DNA of 47,870 nucleotides from DTU015 sp964641455 (GTDB lineage: Bacteria > Bacillota > Sulfobacillia > Fermentithermobacillales > Fermentithermobacillaceae): the NCBI GenBank assembly GCA_964641455.1, contig CAZXLH010000015.1, positions 1 through 47,870 of the forward strand, in the 5' to 3' direction. Made by a program: the position numbers and the translations under genes. Shown in pieces: positions 1 through 7,066 of this stretch. Under the pieces are notes generated by a model. That model ran no database searches. It was not told the DNA's origin and saw nothing but the letters and a program-made list of their open reading frames with translations. The stretch's first letter is position 1; each line of letters starts with the position of its first letter.

Positions 1-1288
1 CCACCAGGCCGGAACCGTGCATTTTTATTGCTTTGCCGGTCCCTGCAATATAGCTATCAATAATTTCTCCAACTTTCGGGAGAAGTGTTTTGACGAATTG
101 CCAATCGCCTGTAACCTCCTCATACTTACCCAAAGCATCTACAAACCACAATGATGCATCTACTGAATTGTAGGCAAATCCCTGGCCTTCAATCAAACAG
201 TTAGGAACAATGCCTCCTTGAATATGCATGGCAAACCTGCCAAACACTTCCCTGGCCTCAGAATAGCGTCTTGTGCTTAGCAAAAGGCCTGGAAGAGCGA
301 TGAATGTATCCCTACCCCACTCACCAAACCAGTGATAGCCGGCAACGATTGAAGTTCCGGTTCTAGGTTTAACCACAAACTGATCGGCTGCAAGGTAAAG
401 ATCAGCAAGCAGAGAATTTCCACCGGCGCCTTCTTCGATATTCTGCCTTCTGCTCTTTTCATTGTTGCGCCACTTTGAGGCATAGTATCTAAGCCCCTGA
501 GACAATTGAGAAAAAACCATATTGGATCGCAGATGAGGAACAATAACCTCTCCTTTCCCGGAAATCGGGCCGGCCCAAAATACCACATCCTCACCTTGCT
601 TGATTTGACAAGTAAAGTAACCTGGGCTTAAATGATCTTCCACATAATCCAAACCCCTCTGCCTTTCAACAGGATAGAGCATATTTTTGTACCATTTTAC
701 CTCTTTGGTAAACGAGCTGTCGGCACATGCCAGGGCCAAATTGCCACCGGCTGAATGTGCTTCTACGATCACTGCATTTTCACGGCAAAATATTCTTGGC
801 GTCCAGGAACCTTCTTTGGCAGTATAATGGTAGAAGCGAGAATTGCATAAGGGGCGCAGATTCAGCGTTAAGGTTTCACAGGCTGATTGCCCGCTCACTT
901 CCACCAGCCTATATATGCAAAATACTCCAGGCATGCCTTTGACCATGAATATTTCTCTTTCAAGAATACTTTTGCCAATCTTAAACGTAAATTTAGGAAA
1001 AGGATCCCGTGAGAATGCCCAAAGATGGCTGATTCCGTCTGGATGTGTGGCGCCAGGGTATAAATTGGATGAAAGTTCCCACTTTCCATCAGGCCCTGTG
1101 CATGTATCTTCGATTTTTGAAAGCGCCAGCCACCTTTCGCCAGGTTCGTCTCCTGCTAAAAACAACCAACCATGATACCTTCGTGTATGTATGCCAAGAG
1201 TAGTTGAAGAAGCGAAACCACCAAGCCCGTCAGTTTCAAGCCACTCTTGCAAAGAAGGTTTCAACCATATATTGCCTTTGCCTATCAC
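1..1288 (-). CDS. Glycogen debranching enzyme (amylo-alpha-1,6-glucosidase family), 3' part outside window
   Basis: The reading frame is open from a GTG at 1288 to the window edge, giving 429 residues without the C-terminus. The start follows AGGGAGTGA at a good distance, and the protein begins with the family-typical pattern around EWLETDGLGGFASST (residues 16-30). Around residues 317-328 it reads AGYHWFGEWGRD, the hallmark of the (alpha/alpha)6-barrel GDE_C catalytic domain, with the acidic residues expected near the active site. Further on, near position 58-4, comes the pattern DSYIAGTGKAIKMHGSGL. Family knowledge: such enzymes hydrolyse alpha-1,6 branch glucosyl residues of glycogen in the cytoplasm; bacterial and archaeal members are about 650-700 residues, so roughly a third is missing. 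It is divergent from the flavoprotein operon at 1445. The family is clear; the exact substrate is inferred. Confidence 0.9.
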   Translation of the reverse strand, partial: MIGKGNIWLKPSLQEWLETDGLGGFASSTTLGIHTRRYHGWLFLAGDEPGERWLALSKIEDTCTGPDGKWELSSNLYPGATHPDGISHLWAFSRDPFPKFTFKIGKSILEREIFMVKGMPGVFCIYRLVEVSGQSACETLTLNLRPLCNSRFYHYTAKEGSWTPRIFCRENAVIVEAHSAGGNLALACADSSFTKEVKWYKNMLYPVERQRGLDYVEDHLSPGYFTCQIKQGEDVVFWAGPISGKGEVIVPHLRSNMVFSQLSQGLRYYASKWRNNEKSRRQNIEEGAGGNSLLADLYLAADQFVVKPRTGTSIVAGYHWFGEWGRDTFIALPGLLLSTRRYSEAREVFGRFAMHIQGGIVPNCLIEGQGFAYNSVDASLWFVDALGKYEEVTGDWQFVKTLLPKVGEIIDSYIAGTGKAIKMHGSGLV

Positions 1289-1444
1289 GTTATCTCACTC
1301 CCTAGGGTTTACAGTGGAAAAGTGTTCCCTTGCAATCATCAATTATGCAAAAGTGGCGATCAAACAGTAGTTTACTTCAGCCATTGCGAGATGAGAGTGA
1401 CCTTCCCAAATGCTGTTACATACTCTGAAAACAGGGGGGAAACA

Positions 1445-2434
1445 ATGCTGTCAACACAATCATTGCCTTGTTTCGATGCCGGCTCTGAGTATTGCCCATG
1501 TATACTTGCCGACCTTGGCCAATGTATATCTTGCTCAATGCTAAGAGGAAAGGACACTTGTGATTGCGGCTGGAACGGCATCTGCGTGTTTTCAGAATTT
1601 GTGAGGGCAGGCAAAAAGGTAAGCCCAGGGCGCCAGGAAGTCCAGGCACCATTGATAAACCTCGATAAACTAAATAGGCCCGGCAGCGGGCATAGAGCGT
1701 ATCTCGCCAGGATTTGCGTACCTTCACAATTGGCCGCTTGGTCCATGTTTCCAGGGTCTTTTGTGCTCCTTCGTCCACAAGGCACCCAGGAAAGGTTCAA
1801 TGTTCCTGTGTCGGTAATGGAGATATCTGACAGGAGCCTTACAATAGCAATAGAAGTTTGCGGGCCGAAAACCATCGCGCTGGAACAAGCCTTGCTTGCA
1901 AAACAAAGTTTGACTTTGACAGGCCCTTTCTGGTCAGGCCTACAAGGGTATTCTCAACCGGTACGGCGGGCTCACAAAAACACAATCATAGTGGCCAAAG
2001 GCATTGCACAGGCAGCAGTGCCTGCTATTGCAAGATATATTCACAATCGTGGCGGAAATCTCAAGGCATTTATTGGGCCAGGCACATTGGGATTAATTTT
2101 CATCGACAATATCTTAGAAAGCCTTGGTGTTCCGTTTGAAATATTACCTCGAACCAAAGACCACAACCTGGGCCAACTGGAAAAGCAAATTGCAAAAGCA
2201 AATCCTGATTTAATAATCAGCGCAGGTTCCAAACTCCAACACAGGGGAATCCTGGACTTGCTCGCAGGCATCGCCGGCAACCAAAAAGCCATTCCTCATT
2301 TCGTGTGGATATCTCATCTAACCATGACTTGTGCTGAAGGAATTTGCGGGTCGTGCTTGCTGGCAGGATTCAGGGGATGCAAAGCCCAATTCGATCACAA
2401 ATTCAACTCATACTTACTGGAAAAAACCGTTTAG
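1445..2434 (+). CDS. PyrK-like FAD/NAD- and [2Fe-2S]-binding electron-transfer protein with Cys-rich N-terminus
   Basis: The protein has 329 residues from the ATG at 1445, which follows AGGGGGG seven bases upstream; the frame is open further upstream but would then overlap the divergent gene. The N-terminus is cysteine-rich (Cys9, 17, 19, 27, 30, 39, 41, 47), enough for one or two metal clusters. The middle resembles the ferredoxin-reductase-like FAD/NAD module of dihydroorotate dehydrogenase subunit PyrK and sulfide dehydrogenases (for example VAKGIAQAAVPAIARYI). The C-terminus has MTCAEGICGSC with Cys296-x4-Cys-x2-Cys-x7-Cys312, the PyrK-type [2Fe-2S] motif, though the last spacing is shorter than in typical PyrK. 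There is no pyrD nearby, so a role in pyrimidine synthesis is unlikely. It is 19 bp upstream of a GidA-like flavoprotein, and the two are probably cotranscribed and may form an electron-transfer complex (inference). Confidence 0.8.
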   Translation: MLSTQSLPCFDAGSEYCPCILADLGQCISCSMLRGKDTCDCGWNGICVFSEFVRAGKKVSPGRQEVQAPLINLDKLNRPGSGHRAYLARICVPSQLAAWSMFPGSFVLLRPQGTQERFNVPVSVMEISDRSLTIAIEVCGPKTIALEQALLAKQSLTLTGPFWSGLQGYSQPVRRAHKNTIIVAKGIAQAAVPAIARYIHNRGGNLKAFIGPGTLGLIFIDNILESLGVPFEILPRTKDHNLGQLEKQIAKANPDLIISAGSKLQHRGILDLLAGIAGNQKAIPHFVWISHLTMTCAEGICGSCLLAGFRGCKAQFDHKFNSYLLEKTV

Positions 2435-2453
2435 TTTTCTGGGGAGGTTTTCA

Positions 2454-3752
2454 ATGAGAATATACCATCAAGTTCTAATTATCGGAGGTGGGTGGGCAGG
2501 TGTCTCGGCAGCTCTTATGGCAAAAAAAGCCGGAGCCGACACCGCTATTTGCGAAAGAACCGACATGCTGCTCGGAGCCGGCTTAGTAGGCGGAATTATG
2601 CGCAACAATGGAAGATTCGTGGCCGCAGAAGAGTGTATTGCAATGGGATGTGGCCAAATGTTTGAGCTGACTGATTCTATAGCGCGCCACAAAAACATAG
2701 ATTTTCCCGGGCATCGACATGCCAGCCTGTATGATGTACATCTGGCCGAACCGGCTGTCAAACGTTTGTTGCTAAAACATGGGGTTTCACTTTACATGGA
2801 GAAAAGAATTTCATCAATTAAGCATAGAGATGGCCAATTAATAGCGGTTGAATCTGATGATGGTGACATATTGTTGGCAGAATCTTTTGTAGACGCAACA
2901 GGTTCATCAGGCCCGCCTGGAATGTGTCAACGCCTTGGGAATGGATGCGCATCGTGCATTCAACGCTGTCCGGCATTTGGGCCAAGGGTAAGTGTATCTA
3001 AACTAATGGGATTACCCGAATACATGACTAACAGACGCAAGGACGCTCCGGGGGCCATGTCAGGCTCATGTAAAATCTACAAGGAAACCCTGTCAAAAGC
3101 TATCAGAGATGAGCTGGATTCAACAGGCGTAGCCGTTGTCCCGATTCCCGATACCATGATAAATCGCAGTAAACTTGATTCTAAAGTATGTCAGCAATAC
3201 GCTTTGCGGGAATATGCTGAATCCATTATTCTGCTGGATACAGGGCATGCAAAACTAATGACGTCCTATTTTCCGCTCGAATACCTAAGGCAAATTCCCG
3301 GTATGGAAAATGTCCGCTACGCTGACCCTCTGGCAGGTGGCAGAGGAAACTCAATGCGCCTTACCTCGATAACTCCCAGGCAAAATACCCTGCTTGCAAC
3401 TGGCGCTCTCAACCTGTTTGTTGCAGGCGAAAAAGCAGGCGTGTGCGTTGGCCATACTGAGGCCATTGTCACAGGAGCTCTTGCAGGCAGAAATGCCAGT
3501 TTGCTGGCTCAATCCAAGCCACTGGAAACTATACCTGAGGCCCTCGCTACAGGTGATTTTATTAAATTCAGCGGAATAGATCAGGCCGGCAACCCAATTG
3601 TCAACGGAGGTTACGGGCTCAAAGCTTCTCATACATTTGCAGGGTCTGTATATTTTGAGAGGATGAAAGGCCTGGGGCTATATACTACTGATGTAGAGTC
3701 GATTAGAAAACGAGTGCGTGATGCACGTATGGAAGGTATATTCCGCTCCTAA
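2454..3752 (+). CDS. GidA/TrmFO-like FAD-dependent oxidoreductase with a cysteine cluster
   Basis: The protein has 432 residues from the ATG at 2454, preceded by GGGGAGG; a longer upstream frame has no ribosome-binding site and overlaps the previous gene. The N-terminus carries a Rossmann FAD-binding motif (IIGGGWAG, residues 9-16). The C-terminal half has a GidA-like stretch, GNSMRLTSITPRQN, then LFVAGEKAGVCVGHTEAIVTG, typical of FAD-dependent families related to MnmG and TrmFO. Unlike those tRNA modifiers it holds four closely spaced cysteines, Cys158, 165, 168 and 172 (CQRLGNGCASCIQRCP), which look like a [4Fe-4S] site, and it is shorter than MnmG. It is the second gene of the operon with the PyrK-like protein. 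The substrate is unknown; the tRNA-modification label that similarity would suggest is not supported by the context. Confidence 0.78.
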   Translation: MRIYHQVLIIGGGWAGVSAALMAKKAGADTAICERTDMLLGAGLVGGIMRNNGRFVAAEECIAMGCGQMFELTDSIARHKNIDFPGHRHASLYDVHLAEPAVKRLLLKHGVSLYMEKRISSIKHRDGQLIAVESDDGDILLAESFVDATGSSGPPGMCQRLGNGCASCIQRCPAFGPRVSVSKLMGLPEYMTNRRKDAPGAMSGSCKIYKETLSKAIRDELDSTGVAVVPIPDTMINRSKLDSKVCQQYALREYAESIILLDTGHAKLMTSYFPLEYLRQIPGMENVRYADPLAGGRGNSMRLTSITPRQNTLLATGALNLFVAGEKAGVCVGHTEAIVTGALAGRNASLLAQSKPLETIPEALATGDFIKFSGIDQAGNPIVNGGYGLKASHTFAGSVYFERMKGLGLYTTDVESIRKRVRDARMEGIFRS

Positions 3753-3773
3753 GGAGAACCTTGCATATACTGA

Positions 3774-3813
3774 GGCCGGGATGCCTCACTTCACTGTGTT
3801 TGGCAAACCGGCC
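3774..3813. terminator. Hairpin between convergent genes
   Basis: GGCCGG (3774-3779) pairs with CCGGCC (3808-3813) between the converging flavoprotein and P-type ATPase genes. A smaller competing hairpin, GAGGC/GCCTC, overlaps it. There is no T-run on either side, so this is a weak terminator call made from position and pairing. Confidence 0.4.
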
Positions 3814-3820
3814 CTGTAAC

Positions 3821-6454
3821 TTAACTTGAGTAGTAAGCTATCTTAAATACATCAGGCATCACTGAGACCAAAAAGATCACCAGCCACTGAGCACCGGTCA
3901 GCGGAACCGTGTCGAAAAACAGCCTCAAAACGGGTATCTGCACAACAGCAAACAACATAAGCCAAGATATGATACAAGCTCCTATAAGATACAGATTGGA
4001 AAAAATCCCTACGTCCAAGGGAGTACGTGTTTCTGACCTGCAATCAATGGCAAACACCAATTGCACTGTGATCAGCGTGGCAAAAGCCATTGTTGAGGCA
4101 GTAGGCAAATCCCACTTTCTGAGAGATTCTATGAACATAAGAAGCGTTGCAACACCTACATATGTCCCACGCCTTAATATCAAGCCATAAAGCCCGTGAG
4201 CAAACAACCCTTCGTCAGGGTCCCTGGGAGGCCTTTTCATGATAAACTCATCAGGTGGATCCATGCTCAAAGCTAATGCAGGCAAGCCATCGGTTACCAG
4301 ATTCATCCATAATAACTGAATCGGGGTAAGCGGCATTGGCAGGCCCAACAAAAGTGCCAATGTCATGGTGATTACCTCGCCTAAATTGCACGACAGCATA
4401 TACCTAATAAATTTTCGTATGTTATCGTAAATCGCCCGGCCTTCCTCAATTGCTTTCACAACAGTGGCGAAATTGTCATCTAAAAGTACAATGGAACTGG
4501 ATTCCCTGGCAATGTCAGTGCCTGTTTTCCCCATAGCTACCCCAACTGCAGCTTCTTTCAATGCCGGCCCATCATTTATCCCGTCTCCGGTCATAGCCAC
4601 TACGTGTCCCCGTTTCTTCAAAGCCCTGATAATTTTGAGCTTATGGCCAGGAGATACTCTTGCAAACACGTTGCACTGTTCCACAACAGGCCCTAATAAG
4701 CTTTCAGTCGTACTGTCCAAGACTTCTCCAGTCATCCCTGCCTGGCCCCGGGAAAGAATATGTGCTTCCCTGGCAATACTCTCAGCAGTCTTTAGGTGGT
4801 CGCCTGTAACCAGCACAGTCCTTATACCTGCCATCTTACATTTTTCCACAGAGGCTGCCGCTTCAGGCCGGAGAAGATCTGCCATAGCCAAACAACCAAC
4901 CAAGGCCAAACCGGATTCTTTATAAGTTCCCAAAGCTCCTCTGCCTTGAGGCTGTAAGCCTTCGACCCGTTTTGCCACTGCCAGTACCCTCATACCCTTC
5001 ACAGCCCTTTGATTTACCCAATTTTCCCATGCCTTTCGCTCATTGATACTCAGTCTTATTAACTCGTTACCGCTTGCTTGATACATACATAGAGGAATAA
5101 CCGTATCTGTGGCGCCTTTTACGCAAATTTGAACCCTTTCTGAGGTTTTTACCTTTACACTCATCATCCTACGTTCAGGTGTAAAACCCCTTTCATCAAT
5201 GCGAGGATACTTGTTGTCGAGCACATTAGGATCATATCCTAAGTCTTGGTACCTGCTCACAATTGCTTGCTCAGTAGGGTCTTCCCTGCCTACAGCGTCT
5301 CCGGGTAGATTTCTTGCGTCTGATGCCAACACTGCTACTTCCAATACGTGCCTTATCAAAGCCACGTTACTTCTTGTATGAAGATCATCTATCGTAGTTG
5401 GGGCACCATGAGCGCCTGGCAAACCAATCTCCACAACTTCCATTTGGTTCTTAGTGAGAGTCCCCGTCTTGTCTGTACATATTACAGTTACCGAACCAAG
5501 TGTTTCAATGGCTTCAAGTTTCCTTACAACAGCACCATTGCGCGCCATTGCCTGAACTCCCATTGCCAAACACAACGTCACAATGGCCGGAAGCCCTTCA
5601 GGTATTGCTGCCACTGCCAAACTCACAGCGGTCAAGAACATGTCATGAAAAGGTATCCCTCTGAGAAAACCAATTATGGCAAGCCCTATGCAAATGCTTA
5701 AACAGATAATCAAAAGAAGCCTGCTTAAAGATTCCAGCCTTGCCTCCAGCGGGGTCTTCTGGGTCTGGGCATCTTGCATAAGAGCTGCAATTTTTCCCAT
5801 TTCAGTTTTCATGCCTGTTTCAGTGACCACCATTGCTCCGCTGCCCCTGGTAACTAAAGTGCCTGCATACACCATGTTGGCACGTTCTGAAAGCGGAGTG
5901 GCAAGCGAAAGAACCAATTCAGAATCTTTGCTTACAGGAAGAGCCTCTCCGGTCAATACTGCTTCTTCAAGCTGAAGAGACCTGGACCTAAGCAACCTCC
6001 CGTCAGCCGGAACCCTGATTCCAGGCCACATTAAGACAATATCTCCAGGCACTACTTCTTCCCGATCAATTTCAACTTCGATTCCATTCCGCAAAACCAG
6101 GCAACGAGGGGGCGAGTAACTTTCCAATGACTCTAAAGATTCCTCAGCTTTGTACTCCTGAACCATTCCCAGCATCGCATTAAGGAATACAATAGCCGCT
6201 ATCACTACAGCATCAATTGTTTCTCCCATTACCGCTGAAATTACAGTAGCTCCCAAGAGTGTTAAGACCATTGGATCCGTAAACTGTGCCAAAAACAGCC
6301 TTATCCATCCTGGCCTTTCTCGTTTACTGATTCTGTTTGGCCCCCATCTTGAAAGGCGCCTCTTTGCTTCTCTTGTCCGCAGCCCCCTATCTAAATCGCT
6401 CTTAAGAAGGCTGACAGTGTCTCTTGGCATAAGCGAATGGTATTCAGCAAACAT
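3821..6454 (-). CDS. P2A-type cation (calcium-type) transporting ATPase
   Basis: This complete 877-residue P-type ATPase starts at the ATG at 6454, with GGAGGT upstream. In order it has the cation-ATPase N-terminal domain, the actuator TGEA motif, the M4 segment PEGLPAIVTLCLAMG, the phosphorylation site DKTGT with Asp328, the hinge TGDGIND and a six-helix C-terminal membrane part. The M5 segment NLGEVITM and the M6 segment NLVTDGLPAL keep the Asn, Glu, Thr and Asp residues that bind Ca2+ in SERCA, so two-site Ca2+ export is the best guess; Mn2+ is possible, since bacterial relatives use it. The hinge reads DGINDGPALK, with Gly where most members have Ala. It has its own promoter with an overlapping palindrome (6508-6550). 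Confidence 0.93.
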   Translation of the reverse strand: MFAEYHSLMPRDTVSLLKSDLDRGLRTREAKRRLSRWGPNRISKRERPGWIRLFLAQFTDPMVLTLLGATVISAVMGETIDAVVIAAIVFLNAMLGMVQEYKAEESLESLESYSPPRCLVLRNGIEVEIDREEVVPGDIVLMWPGIRVPADGRLLRSRSLQLEEAVLTGEALPVSKDSELVLSLATPLSERANMVYAGTLVTRGSGAMVVTETGMKTEMGKIAALMQDAQTQKTPLEARLESLSRLLLIICLSICIGLAIIGFLRGIPFHDMFLTAVSLAVAAIPEGLPAIVTLCLAMGVQAMARNGAVVRKLEAIETLGSVTVICTDKTGTLTKNQMEVVEIGLPGAHGAPTTIDDLHTRSNVALIRHVLEVAVLASDARNLPGDAVGREDPTEQAIVSRYQDLGYDPNVLDNKYPRIDERGFTPERRMMSVKVKTSERVQICVKGATDTVIPLCMYQASGNELIRLSINERKAWENWVNQRAVKGMRVLAVAKRVEGLQPQGRGALGTYKESGLALVGCLAMADLLRPEAAASVEKCKMAGIRTVLVTGDHLKTAESIAREAHILSRGQAGMTGEVLDSTTESLLGPVVEQCNVFARVSPGHKLKIIRALKKRGHVVAMTGDGINDGPALKEAAVGVAMGKTGTDIARESSSIVLLDDNFATVVKAIEEGRAIYDNIRKFIRYMLSCNLGEVITMTLALLLGLPMPLTPIQLLWMNLVTDGLPALALSMDPPDEFIMKRPPRDPDEGLFAHGLYGLILRRGTYVGVATLLMFIESLRKWDLPTASTMAFATLITVQLVFAIDCRSETRTPLDVGIFSNLYLIGACIISWLMLFAVVQIPVLRLFFDTVPLTGAQWLVIFLVSVMPDVFKIAYYSS

Positions 6455-6507
6455 GAACTTACGATTACCTCCACTTGACTTCTCCGTATACCTGTCTCAA
6501 AAATCTT

Positions 6508-6523
6508 ATGACAAAGTTGTCAT
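6508..6523. promoter_or_regulatory. Palindromic operator candidate upstream of the P2A ATPase
   Basis: ATGACAA-nn-TTGTCAT is a perfect 7-2-7 inverted repeat. It sits just downstream of, and touches, the -10 box of the ATPase promoter, where a repressor would block initiation. The binding protein is unknown. Confidence 0.45.
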
Positions 6524-6550
6524 TATATGTCTCACGAACCATGGTATCGA
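6522..6550 (-). promoter_or_regulatory. Sigma-A-type promoter for the P2A ATPase
   Basis: On the minus strand the -35 TCGATA (6545-6550) and a perfect -10 TATAAT (6522-6527) are 17 bp apart. Transcription would start near 6515, leaving a leader of about 60 nt before the ATG at 6454. Confidence 0.6.
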
Positions 6551-6640
6551 TAGTTCATGCTTTAACCTGGCTAAAACTTCCTTATGCTTTCTATGGAAAT
6601 TAGCATAAAACATGAATATGACACACCAAAAAAGGAAAAC

Positions 6641-7050
6641 AATAATGTCGGGTCCATCATGGCCGGGCAAAGACCGGCCAGGGCGGAGTGGTCCTGGTTG
6701 GTCGAGCAAAGGTGACAACACCCGCGCTAAGGTGTTGTTGCCGGAGCGAAGGTCATCTTGCTTCTTGGAAAACCATGTTTTCACGTAGTTTATGGTTTAA
6801 GGGTCTGAAGTTGCCCTCGTTGGCAATTTCGGGCTCGGTAGAGAGGCAAGACGGCCGAGCGCAGATCATTCGCATTGCCGTATGGATCTTGAATACCGCA
6901 AGGTATTCTTGGTTCAAAAGGTAGTTCGGATGGTCGAGCACAGGCCATCTGGCTGCGGTTCAGGATCTGCGGGTTCTAACACCGTGGCCCGGTGGCCGAA
7001 AGCAAAGGTCATGATGGGCCGGTTGTTTTACGCCCGCTCATGACCTTTCC
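6641..7050 (+). ncRNA. Candidate structured non-coding RNA with a repeated motif (unknown family; strand uncertain)
   Basis: No credible protein is encoded in the 612 bp between the two ATPase genes. Instead there is a dense series of hairpins: 6661-6679 (6 bp GC stem), 6714-6739 (9 bp), 6807-6830 (9 bp with one wobble), 6833-6860 (6 bp), 6891-6908 (7 bp stem closed by a GCAA tetraloop), 6929-6949, 6980-6994 and 7004-7048 (11 bp stem plus 4 bp). A motif close to GGYCGAGCRMAGGTCAT recurs in the same orientation at 6700, 6741, 6853, 6932 and 6994. The GNRA-type loop and the purine-rich repeats read on the plus strand, so that strand is favoured. It matches none of RNase P RNA, tmRNA, SRP RNA or 6S RNA by the landmarks I know. 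It could instead be decayed mobile DNA. Confidence 0.4.
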
Positions 7051-7066
7051 AATCAAAAACCCGCTA

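Noticed and set aside
6455..6640. A manganese (yybP-ykoY) riboswitch before the P2A ATPase, as seen for some bacterial calcium-type pumps.
   Set aside because: The leader after the predicted promoter is only about 60 nt and lacks the conserved core; no match was seen.
6688..6924. A 78-codon open frame on the plus strand inside the hairpin-rich intergenic region (and shorter ones on the minus strand).
   Set aside because: It has no ribosome-binding site, an unnatural composition and lies across several hairpins; it is better explained as non-coding DNA.
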